Assembly: GCF_029227915.1 (NCBI RefSeq)
Contig: NC_079875.1
Coordinates: 11,279,001-11,343,000 of the forward strand
Reading direction: 5' to 3'
DNA: 64,000 bases
Source of the DNA: Hydractinia symbiolongicarpus
Taxonomy: Eukaryota > Cnidaria > Hydrozoa > Anthoathecata > Hydractiniidae
Shown here piece after piece: positions 38,245 to 50,200 of this stretch. Position 1 is the stretch's first letter, and every line of letters begins with the position of its first letter. The notes below the pieces were generated by a model. It searched no databases, was not told where the DNA came from, and worked only from the letters and a program-made list of their open reading frames with translations. Both the position numbers and the translations under genes were made by a program.

Positions 38245-41200
38245 CAATCTTCTTCGTCTGATGAAAGGTTTTTCGAGGCTTTTCTTCGTTTCTTTGAAGG
38301 CGGTCGTCCTTTTGTTTTTGTTTCCACTACTTCTTCTTCTTCCTCTTCTTCGCTATCTTCGTCACTCTCCTAAACGAATATTTACAGGTATATTTTCCAA
38401 AATTCCCCAAATCGCGTTTGTTTGTAACAGAACCTTCTATTTATATACCGTATTTCATCCAATTAGCGCTGGGCCTTAAAAAAACACCATGGTGCTAGGT
38501 TATTGAAGCAACAACTGTTACTTCAACCCTTACGAATAACCTGTTTAAAAACGTTGCAGAAAATACAGAAGAATTCCTTTTGGTGGATTAGAATGACGAT
38601 GAGGATGATCTTATTCACATTGTGTAGTATGTTATTATGTTGTGTTATGGTTTGAAGTTGAAGACAGAGAGAAAAAAACAAACCTAAATTTTTGATTTTG
38701 AAAATTATTTTATTAGCGCCGCCCACTAATTAGCGCCGCACCCTGTAATTCAATTTTTTACATTAGCGCCCAGGGCGCTAAAAAGAGAAAATACGGTAAC
38801 CATTTCAACTAAAAATTCAAACTGATAAATATCGTTAAAATTTTGGTTATTAATTTTGCTAAAAAAAGCAAAAGCAAAAATTCGCATTGGTAAAAATGGT
38901 TGGACGGTAAAATTCGATAGTTGGTAAAAGATATTAATGGCCGACCAGAAATTTGGTCACGTAACGTTCAAGTTAGTGTTTTTTATTCCCTTAATTTTCC
39001 CTCTACTTTCACAATCGTTTAAACTTCAAAAATTTAAGCGAATATCACTACTAAGTTTGTCTTCTGTTTGTGTGACCACGTTTAACACAAAATTACCTCA
39101 TCTTCGTCCTCGTCATCACTTTCAGATTCTTCTGATGACTCCTCTTTCCTAACTCGACCACCTCTTCGACTTCGAGTAACTCGCTGATTTTTGCGCTTAC
39201 GATTTGACCGTGTAGGTAGCTCGGTGAATTCCGCAAATAAAGGCTTACATCTGTGGAAGAGAAAAAGTTAAATTAGTAATGGCAAAAAAAGTTTGGCTGC
39301 CATTTCATTAGTTAAAGAAGTAGGTAAATCTAAGCTTTGTGTTTGGCATAGAAATATATATATTCTTTTAAAATATATATATACAAATAAAAACTCAAAA
39401 ATACAAGTGACAAAACAGAACAGTGTTTTCTAAACACCCTCGCCAAAGAACAGCTTAACCACGTTAGAAGCTATAATCAAAATCTGTGGTACCTAATCTA
39501 CCAGAAACTAATTTTACCATCACAAGTTGACGTCAGCCGAAAATTCTAAACATGGTGCCCACTTAGTTACGATGGATACTAAAAATCGTTCTAGCAAATG
39601 TAATAAGCGTAAAAAATGCTATGCATTATGCATTAAACGAGCCATACTTGGTCTTGATGTCCTGGTCTGTGACATTCTTTTTAGCTTGTGTAAGTGCGTA
39701 TCGAAGAGACTCGTATTTGAACACTAAATGCAACAAAACAGTTAAATGTGGAAACATAACAAAGCGTATTGAAGACCTTAAAAGCGTGATTATGAACTGG
39801 TGACTACGATTGAAATAAGGGACAAAAATAAGGATATCAAGGAAAATTATGTCACATTTTTAAGCAGCCGAAGTACTTAATATGCGGCAGAAGAAATGGG
39901 TTTACTTAAAGCTCAAAAATATTGTGCGCAAATGTAATTTAGGGAATAATTTCGATTTTACCCCTTAAAAAATCAGATAGGAACCAAAATTAAGTGAAAT
40001 GGGGGAATACAACATATAAGTTCTCACGCGACATATCTTTGCTTTTGCTGTCTTTTTCCGAACTTTGTAGATGTTTGTAAAATTGATTTAAATGGAGAAC
40101 AATTTGATTCAACGTAGGATTGTGACGAGTTGATGAACTAAATGAAAAAAAAAATGAAAATAATGGTTTTATAAAAAAAAATGACCGTATACGTTCGTTA
40201 TTCCTAAAAAAATGTCATTTTCGGTTCTTTTTCAGTGTTGTTTTATTTTGTCATAATTTTCGCTTTATTGTCCAATCAAAAAGGCGCACACACAGTGAGT
40301 TATTACTATGAGACAATGTAGAAATCTTTTTGTAAATATTCATATTGCAAGGCATTTAAGGTTTATCTATTCAAAGTTAGTATGAGCGGGAATCCACTGC
40401 AATTACGCAACTCCACAACAGAACAAAAGAAGCATGTTGAAGTCATATTGAAGGGAATCTACTTTGCGCGTCCGTTTGTTCATTCCCAACAGAGAATGTT
40501 TAACCCCGATCAGACATCCGCTCATGACGGGCAAATATCCGCAGAGCTACAATGATAAAAAACTACATATACACTATCCGGTTAAGCTAACTGCGTGCAT
40601 CACTAACATATTGTCGCACGTAGTGTTGTGGGTTCGGCTGCGGCTCCAAGTTCTGGAGACCGCGGATCGAATCTCACTCACTGTCAGGCAGTATGTTAGT
40701 GATGCGCAAAGTAGCTTCTCTTCAATACGATATACACGGATTTTATTCGCCTGTCATGATCGGAGGTCCGATCGGGGCGAAACATTCTCTGTTGGGAATG
40801 AACAAACGGATGTGCAATGACAAAAAAATCATCTAAAAAAGTAGTTTCAAAGTAAAGGTATCAAAACATACTTTCCTTGTCTCTTCTTCACAGTAGGGTT
40901 TGGTTTTGTGAGTAGTTGCGCCAAGACATGAGCTAATTCACGTGCTTCTGAATGACACCACGTTTTAAACAGACACAAACTGAAGTTTTTCCCACTCCCT
41001 TCAACATCCATACATAACACTGGTTTGATGATCTCCATCTGAGGGCTTAAAAAACAAATATCAATTGGAAACATACAGAAAGGAATGCACACGGACAGTT
41101 GGCGCAGAGATGTCATTATACAAACACGTATGTACAAGCGTATGAAACAGTGTCTAGTTGACCTAACAAAATTTTCAAGTCTAATGAGCAATTACCACAA

Positions 41201-44200
41201 AAAAGTGTAGAGAAGTGTAAAGAAGCAACCACCCAGCTACCCTTCTATAAGAAGTACGAACAAAAGAGTGTAGTAGATGCCGAGTTAATTCTACAGAATA
41301 TTCTTTCAAAACGCAGAGCGCATAAAACAGAACAGCAAGGTTTAGAGGGGATCTTTTCTGAAGTCTTGACTGAACAAACCAGTCACACGGCTATTATATA
41401 AAACCCATAACAGGACAACATTTCATTTGAATTAAAAAGAACCTTTCTGCTCTGAGTTGTAGAAGCAATTGATTGAGCGATTCTGCATGCTTTTTGGCTT
41501 TCAGTTCTGGTAAGATACCAATCAACATTTCAATAGGAGTCTCTTCAGCATTGATAAGTTGCCATAAACAAGATTGCTCAAATGCAGTCCACTCCAATGA
41601 CGCCTCTACATAGAAAGTAGAAACAAGTACAAGAAAATACAAAATCTTGTTGGGTACACTTTTTATATATATAGGCTGGCCAAACATTTTTTTTCCATAT
41701 AAACACACCGTCCCGAGACGAACGAGATAAGTTTTGCATATTTCAATGTAAAGAAGAAAAAAACATCCTTTAACACTTCCTCCAAATAAAGGCGAAACAA
41801 AAATCACCCCGGCAAACGTCCTTCCCGCCTCTCATATAAACAGCCCAAGCGCATTTAACAAAGAAAAAAAGTCCAGTTGCAACTCACCTAACAAGCCGCC
41901 GACTTGATTCTCACCGATTATTGACAGGTCTTCAAGTAAAATGCCACTCAAAATCGCGTTCATCTATGACATTGAAAAACAAGAAAAATAGACGCAAAAC
42001 AAAATTAATGTATTCTGACATTAAGGCCTGTACACTCTTCTCTGGTACTTCTGTATGTAACATTACACGCCATACAACCTTTTTTATACAAATAATCAAC
42101 ATTTTTCACTTTGTCTAAACTATTGTTTAGTTACTTAGGAAAAACGCATAAAAACTATGAGAATAAAATAGCTACCAATGCCGTAGGAACCGGGGGGCAA
42201 GCCCCCCAATTTTTTTAAAAAAATACAAAAAAAGAATATTGTTTTCTTTCACATTTTGACATACTGTTTGTACAAACCATACATACAATTTTTTTGGATT
42301 TCATAGCTTTTTCCAGCAATGTAAATGTGCCAATATTATAAATCGTTCCATTCGCCAAAACCACGACTCTTGCGGAGACACTAAATCTAAGCCTCCAAAA
42401 AAATCCTTCCTACGGCATTGAAATGACAGTAATCAAAAGAACAAGACTTTTCCATGACTTGTGATCACCAGATGCATGCTTTGTATACCAATAATGTTTA
42501 TCAACATCTTACCTCGTTTGGGTGAACTGTAGCAACTAGCATTTTTATAATTTCCTTGTTGCCAACAGCAACTTCATGGAAGTGTTTAAATATCATTTCA
42601 ATAAGATACATAAACAATGCAGGATCGTATTCATAACATGCCTAAAAATTACAAGGTGATTTCTAAAAAAAATGCGCTGAACTACAAACTAAAAAAAACA
42701 GTATTTCTGCAGATTAAAAACTTAGACCTCTCAAATGTCAAGAAATTCTTGGAACCGTTAAAACTATGATAATGCTGTAGTTAGAAACGTTACAGAAAAG
42801 AAGAGACAGTAAAAAGAAGTACAAAATTTTGGCGCATTTTTTTAGCCAAGACGTAAAGCCTAAAATGTTATAAGTCGGGAATTTGAAATTTATTTCGTAT
42901 TAAACAGTAAACAAAAATATTATCAGAACTATTAATATAATATAATTTATAGTTTTCTAGAAACATCAAGCCCAAGATGTCGGAAAAAACATGAGGAATG
43001 ACAATAAAAAGAAGAATCAAAAGTATCCATTAAGATATCAGTTATATATTTATGTAATGTTATACTTAAATATGTTAAGAAAAAATAAGTTATGTAAAAA
43101 TAAATCAGTACTTTCACCATCAATATCACTTATACATTTAACATTCAATATTCTACATTTCTACATTGCCCTATCTATTATATAACAACTTACCTTCATA
43201 TCTTGCGTGAGTACTGTCTTTAATGTTCGATCTTTAAAATAGCTAACGTAATCTTCATACACAGAAAACTTTTCTGGGTCATTGTAACTAAAAAGAATTG
43301 AAAAACATAAAAACTTTCAATGTTGCCCAAATCAAAATGACTAAGGAGCACGTGTAGCGAATCATAAAAACATCAATTACTGGCAAAGAATAGCAAAAAC
43401 ATTTACTATCTGGACTGTACACAGTTAGCTGTCGTTACAGAAGTGCATGTTAAACGCATGTATGAGAACTGGTAAGTACAAAATTAGGCTTGAGATAATA
43501 TAAAGCCTAGTTTCTGAACAAAATAATGTACAGTAATACAACAACAATATGACAACTGCCACAGTAATCAACATTTTCTTATCCTTATTAATGAAATAAA
43601 ATAACAAAGCAGAGTTTTTTAACAGGTGTTTCGAATAAACGCTAAACTCTATTACAGCAATTATTAAAAAAAACAGAAAACAGAAATCGAGGGGAGGGGC
43701 GATTAATAGGAGAGGGGCGTTTAATAGGAGAGGGGCGTTTACTCGAAGCATGATGGTATAGACTGTCTTTTCGTTTTTTTAAAACATTGCAAAAAAATTT
43801 AAGGAATTCGAGAACCTTATATAGTAAAATACAGCCTGTTTAATTCAATTTGCAGAAATATGCACTCCTCTATACATACATTTCTATTCTTAGCAACGTA
43901 AAAATAACTTATCAGCACTATCAACAATGAAAGTCACAAACACTTTTTTGTCTTATTCGTTTCTTGAATCAAGAATTTTTGCTAACATTCTTATCGGCAA
44001 TAGCCAGAGTCCAACATCAATTAGAAAGGCTAAAAATATCACATGCATATTCTTCTCTTACCAAGCCTTCAGAAAATACAGAAAATGATATCCAATTTTT
44101 TCATCTATTTCATGAATACCATTCAATAGGACATACAGATTTTCTCGATTTACATCATTCTTTGAAAGTGAACATATAGCTCTGCAAAATAATATATAAA

Positions 44201-47200
44201 TACATACTTAGATCAGCAAGAACAACAACAAAAAGAATGATTATTACAATTCAGCGAAGTTTTCTATTACCACATACAGGTATGAACTTCTACCTGATTA
44301 TGTGGACTGCTTTATATGATTACCACCAAAAGTAAACTGCAGATGATCTATTACGACTAGAACTCTGCAAATGCTGACGGAAATACCAAAGCAACTTCTT
44401 TAGTGCAGTTTTTTGTGTTTAGTCATAAAAATAGCCAGAAATTACATTTTTTGCTAATGTAAAAAATTCTCTAAATTTCCACAATCCTCTCCGTAACAAC
44501 CCAATACTTTAAATCTCTAAACAATTTAGTGAAAACGCAAAACGTCATTTTTAGAATTTACAAGAGACACACAAATCAGGGTACAAAAAAAAGTGCAAAG
44601 ATTTCACTAGTATTCTTGACCATACATTATCAAAAAAAAATCAAAATTGGATACTTGAATATACATAGAGCACACTTTTATAAAAGTAATGCACAAACAC
44701 CACTACAATCATTGACAAAATAACACAAAGGCAGTTTTTCGACATTTTTTTAAACACAGACAAAAGAGTCACTTTTGCGCACACGTAGGCTAGGTAGATA
44801 GCGTGTAAAATTTGCTAGTGGGATTTCTCACCGCACCTGCACCATGAAATAATTCACATCTCGGAAAAAAGTTGCGAAATACAGGAAAAATGATTGTGCT
44901 GACGTTAGTAACAACTAGCATGTTTTAAGAGTATGATTTAACAACCAAAAGATCTGAGGTTTCAAGTCCGCTGTGAACATAGACAAGTGAACTAATATAT
45001 AATACAAGACTCTAATATAAAAACAACGATCATTTGTGGAGGCTAAATTCGAAAGTAGCCAACCTTTGTCATTATACTTTGCCCATGATTGTAGCGCACT
45101 TTGTCTCTGTTATTTTTTTGTAGCACAGAACCAAGAAAAGTCATATCGCAAAAACTCAAATCAAATCAAATCAAATCGCATATTATGAAAAAGTCAAATC
45201 ACATTATAAATAGCCAAATTTTCAAATTTTTAATAGCAACAATATACGCATGTGTTTTTTAGGATTTCCTGAAATCATTGGAAAATAGGATAATTTTTTA
45301 GGTCCTTTCAAGCATGTCTGAATAATACAAATGCAACTGTTACCTTTATGGACACAAACGCTACTAAGAATCCAGTTGTATAATACAAATTGATTCTTAA
45401 TAGCGTTTGTGTCCATAAAACTAGACTTTGCAGAACAACATAAGAAAGAGGGTTATTGGAGTCATGTTCTCCACAATAGCACCTAAATTTATACAGCCAG
45501 AGAGCCATAATTAGGTAACAGTGACTGCATCAAAATCTTTTGAAAATTAACATCAAAACTTTACATGAAGGCTTAATTTCCGTTTTATCAAATCCTCAGA
45601 CATAAACGTTCAAATCTGAATGATGCACACAACAAGCTCTTTTTGGTGTTCGTTAAAACATATCATAATAAATTCTCACCTGAAAATAGCATATTGAGGT
45701 CTTTCTAAACTTCCCTCAATTGTTCTATAAATAAAAGAAGAATCTTCATTTTTGTTGGTATGATGCATAGTATGTTACCATGTTAGAAAAAGGAACTCAT
45801 GTCTGTCTTTGCTTGATCTACTTCGTTCAGGCTGAGTTCAAAACAAGGATCTCTTATAATAATACGCTAAGTGTGTCCGTCTGTCTGTGACAGGCAAAGT
45901 GGATGTGTTCATTTTCCTTTGATGTAGCCGAAATTTCCTTTCAAATCTCCGAAAAAGTTATATCCATTTTGCTAGCAGGTTTACTTTGTTTACATCACGT
46001 GATCAAAATGGATCAACTTGATTTGGTGAAATAAATTTAACGGCTTTCTGTACAAAAATGGTGTCCCTCAACACCGAAAACAACAACAAAAAAAGAACGG
46101 TCCCTTCGTCTTGAAAAAAGTGCAAAAAGTAATTCAGACAAAGAAAAGTCCAAGAAGTGAATTAAGAAGTGGTAGCTAGAGCTAGAAGTAAAGTAGTAAA
46201 GTTAGAAATAGAAAATAAAGGCTAGAGTTTGAAGTGGATTTAAAATCAATAATAGTAAGAACTTTGATGTTTTTAGACGTTTAGTTTTTATGTCACTGGA
46301 GCAAGCAGACTCGCATTTTCCAAGAAAAGCCTCAAATTCTTGAAGTTTTATATTTTAGCGCTTTTTTAAAAACAAACCTAGCCGCCATATTTGTTTATGT
46401 TTTTGTTGCATAATTAATGTATTCCCTGGTGCGTAACTAATGTGTTTGTCCTAAAATTCAAAATGCTACATAAAGCTGTTAGCTGACTAACAAACGGAAA
46501 ACTTTGGTTTGTTGAACTTACTGCTCACCGTTATGTTATTATTTTTACATTACTATTGTTTCTCTTTATATGTGTTTTACTAAGCATAAATAGCTAGCTT
46601 TAGTTTTAGCTAAGTGTTCCCAGGTTAAGTATATTTAACTGGGGGTCTTAGCTACTGTTAGCTAGCTAATGTTGGCCTCCAATGCCTGCTCCTCTCATCC
46701 CATGGCAAGCTCTAACCTATGACTTATATTGTTATTCCTTTTTTTTAATTATCTATAGCTAGCTACCTTAGTTTCCTTAACTTCTTTTCTTTTATGAGCA
46801 CGATACAAAATCTTTAAAGACTTGAACTTTTGCAGATGTATTTTATATTTCTTTTCGCATTTCCTGTAAACTTTACAAAGGGACCACGTGCAATATGACA
46901 AGTGGAATTTTTTTTTTCCAGAATTTAAAGCGTGCGTGTTTATTTGTTTTTATTGTTTTTTTTTTCTGACATCCTGTTTAACTTTCGTCAGCCTACATGT
47001 AAAATGCCAGGTTATTTTTACAGGGGGGTGTAGACATTTGATTGGAAATTTACATGGGTTTTTGACTTTATTTTAATTTATGAAAGGATGGTTGTTCGGT
47101 TCGGTAAGGTTGTTCGTGTTTTTGTTTGTGTTGCAAACTGCTGTTTTTTAAAATTTTCTTTTTTTTGTGGGAAAAAGACCACATGCAAATATACTGAAAG

Positions 47201-50200
47201 CACAAATTTTGTAGAATTGGCCTCCACTGAAGGCTGTTGTGTAAGCTAATAGCTTTTTCATAGTTCGTATTATAAACTTTTGTTGGGGAGAATTAAACTG
47301 TATGTGATGTCATTTTTGCTGGAAGAAAATTCCATGGTTTCACGTTTTTGTTAAGATTTTTATAATTGTGGTAATATATAACTGTGTTTGGTGATGATGA
47401 AAAAACCTTTTTGTATTTTATATTTTATGACATGCCTGATTTTTCTATAATTTGATGTGTTTCATAACCTTTTTGTAGAAGATTTATGGACAATAGCAAT
47501 ATAGAACATGCTAAATGAACTGATTTTTGTTGATTTGGATGTGCTCCTCAAAAACCGATCTGTTTTACATTTTGTGTTAACTTTTGTGAGGACGGACCGT
47601 ATATGCACTTTGTTTTCCAAAAATAATATCTTTGTTGATTCAAATTTACTCCTTCTTTATTTTTGACATTCACGTTTAAAATGGTTGGTAAAGGTAACTA
47701 CAGATCATCATACTAAGGAAAAATTTTTTGTGTTCTTAACCTGTTAATTTTTACAATTTGTGTATATATATTTTTGGGAAACAGGATAGTATGTAATCGA
47801 ATAAATGATTTTCCAGATATAAATTTGATGTTTTTTGACACTTCTGATTGAAATATTAAAGGTTTTCAACGAAGTAAATATTTGAGATGTCTTATTTCTG
47901 ACTTTATTACTGTATTATTGTAAGTGTTGTACTTGATTCTATACATTATTTTGATTAGTGTTTCAAGCTCTTCACATAATCTTTGTTGATTCAAGTTTAT
48001 TCTTTGCTCATTGATTTTTTGACATTTATGTTTAAAATTGTTGGTAAAGGGCAGTACGGAACTAAAAGAGAAAATTTTTGTGTTCTTAACTGGTTGATTT
48101 TTACATTTTGTGTAAATTTTTGTGGGAGAGGATGGTATGCAACTGAAATGACTGATTTTTCTCGATTTAAATTTGATGTTTTCCAAACTATGGCTTTTTT
48201 ATATTTTTGTATAAGCGTAAGGGAAAAACAATATTTAAACTGTGTAAAAAACTTATTTTTGTTGATTTGTGCTAACTCTTGGAGGCCTCCTTTTTGACAC
48301 TTCAGAATAAAACACTGAGGGTTTTCAACATAATCACTTATAAAATGTATATACATAATTGAGATGCGTTATTTCTGACATTGTTATTATCCGTGTTGTG
48401 ACTGTTGGTGTTGTAACTGTCGGTCTTCTTACTGTCGGTTTTGTGAGTTTAGTGTTGTGAGTGTCGATGTTTGAGTGTCGTTGTTGTAACTTTTTATCAA
48501 CTAGATTTTACACCTTGCAAGCTGTTCTTTTTTATTTTGTGTAAGATTTGTGTGGAGGATTTAGTGCGATTTGATATTTGACATTTTGTGTAAGATTTTA
48601 AGAACATTTTTTTGTATATGCACTGCTAACGTCAGAAAAACATCTAAAAGAACCTATTTTCCCATTGTCCTTCTGCCTAAGTGGATTTCTCCACGGGCCT
48701 TATCGACTAGTCTCTATAATAATACGCTAGGTGTGTCTGTCTGTGTGTCTGTGACAGGCAAATGTCTTCATTTTCCTTTGATGTTGCCGAAAAATGCATG
48801 TCTAATATGTTAAATTTTCTGACGTTACGACGCGACGAAAATAACACTACTTTAACGTCAATATCCTATATTAAATTAATGAAGCCATTACAGTGCACCT
48901 AAAACTTTGAGGCCAAATAACTTGGAAACGAGGTGGTGACGTCAATGATTTTTCACCGCGTGGGTAACTAGGGACCACCTAGGACCAATTTGGGTGATTT
49001 TCCCAAACCTGGATCCCTGAATCCGTTTCGCAATCGACGGGTTAATGACGTCATCAAAAACCTTCAAATCCTAATATCTCTGCAACCGTTTGTCAAAAGT
49101 ACATGATTCTATACATTTTCTTGATCAGCGTTTAAAGATCTATACGATAAAGACATTAGATATATAAAATTTGGGAATTTTTTTGTTTGTTTTTGCGGGT
49201 CTTTGCCGACGTCAGCAAGATTTTCAAACCCCTATATTTCCTTATACGTTCGTCGAAAACCATCGATCCTATACATTTTTCTCATCAGCGTTTTAACCTC
49301 TACACATTACAGGCAACGAATACACTAAACTTCGCTAAATTTTTTTTGTATCTGCACTGCTGACGTCAGCAAGAAATCTAAAACAACCTATTTTTTATTG
49401 TCCTTCTGACTAAGTGGATTTCTCCACGGGCCTTATCGACTAGTCTATATAATAATACGCTAAGTGTGTCTTGTGTCTGTGACAGGCAAAGTGGATAAGT
49501 TCATTTTCCTTTGATGTCGCCGAAAAAGTTATATCTCAAATGTTAAATTATCTGCCGCTACGGCGCAACGTCAATATTACTATTTTAACGTCAATATCTT
49601 ATATTAAATTAATGAAGCTATTACAGTGCACCTAAAACTTTGAGGCCAAATAACTTGGAAACGAGGTGGTGATGTCAATGATTCTTCACTACGTGGGTAA
49701 CTAGGGACCACCTGGGACCAATTTGGGTAAGTTTCCCAAACCTGGGTCCCCGAATCCGTTTCGGAATGGACGGGTTGATGACGTCATCACAAAACCTACA
49801 AACCCCAAGATCTCTGCAACCGTTTGTGAAAAGTTCATGTTCCTATACATTTTCTTGATCAGCATTTCAAGATCTATATGATGAATGCAACGGCTGTACA
49901 AATTTGTGCAGAAATTTTTTTAAAATTTTTGTAGGGACTTTGCTGACGTCAGCAAAATTGTTAAACCTTTATATCTTCTTAACCGTTCGTCGATAGCACA
50001 TGATAATATATATTTTTCTCGTCTATATAATAATACGCTAAGTGTGTCTGTCTGTGTGTCTGTGACAGGCAAAGTGGATGTGTTCATTTTCCTTTGAAGT
50101 CTCAAATGTTAAATTTTATTACGTTAAGGCGCGACGTCAATAACAATAATTTAACGTCAATATCCCATATTAAATTAATGAAGCCATTACACTGCACTTA

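Noticed and set aside
40464-40820. 118-codon plus-strand frame in INTS3 intron 26
   Set aside because: It spans the inverted-repeat arms of the foldback element exactly, so it is a by-product of that repeat.
44930-44990. Possible tRNA gene (GGTTTCAAGTCC looks like a B box)
   Set aside because: I could not pair an acceptor or anticodon stem around it, and the A box is not convincing.
45140-45180. Short AAATC direct repeats as a possible CRISPR or satellite array
   Set aside because: This is a simple pentanucleotide microsatellite of a few units, and CRISPR arrays are not expected in an animal genome.
47866-48356. Overlapping frames of 104-119 codons on both strands
   Set aside because: They fall in the degenerate tandem repeat body of the long Helitron-like element and follow its repeat unit rather than any protein family.
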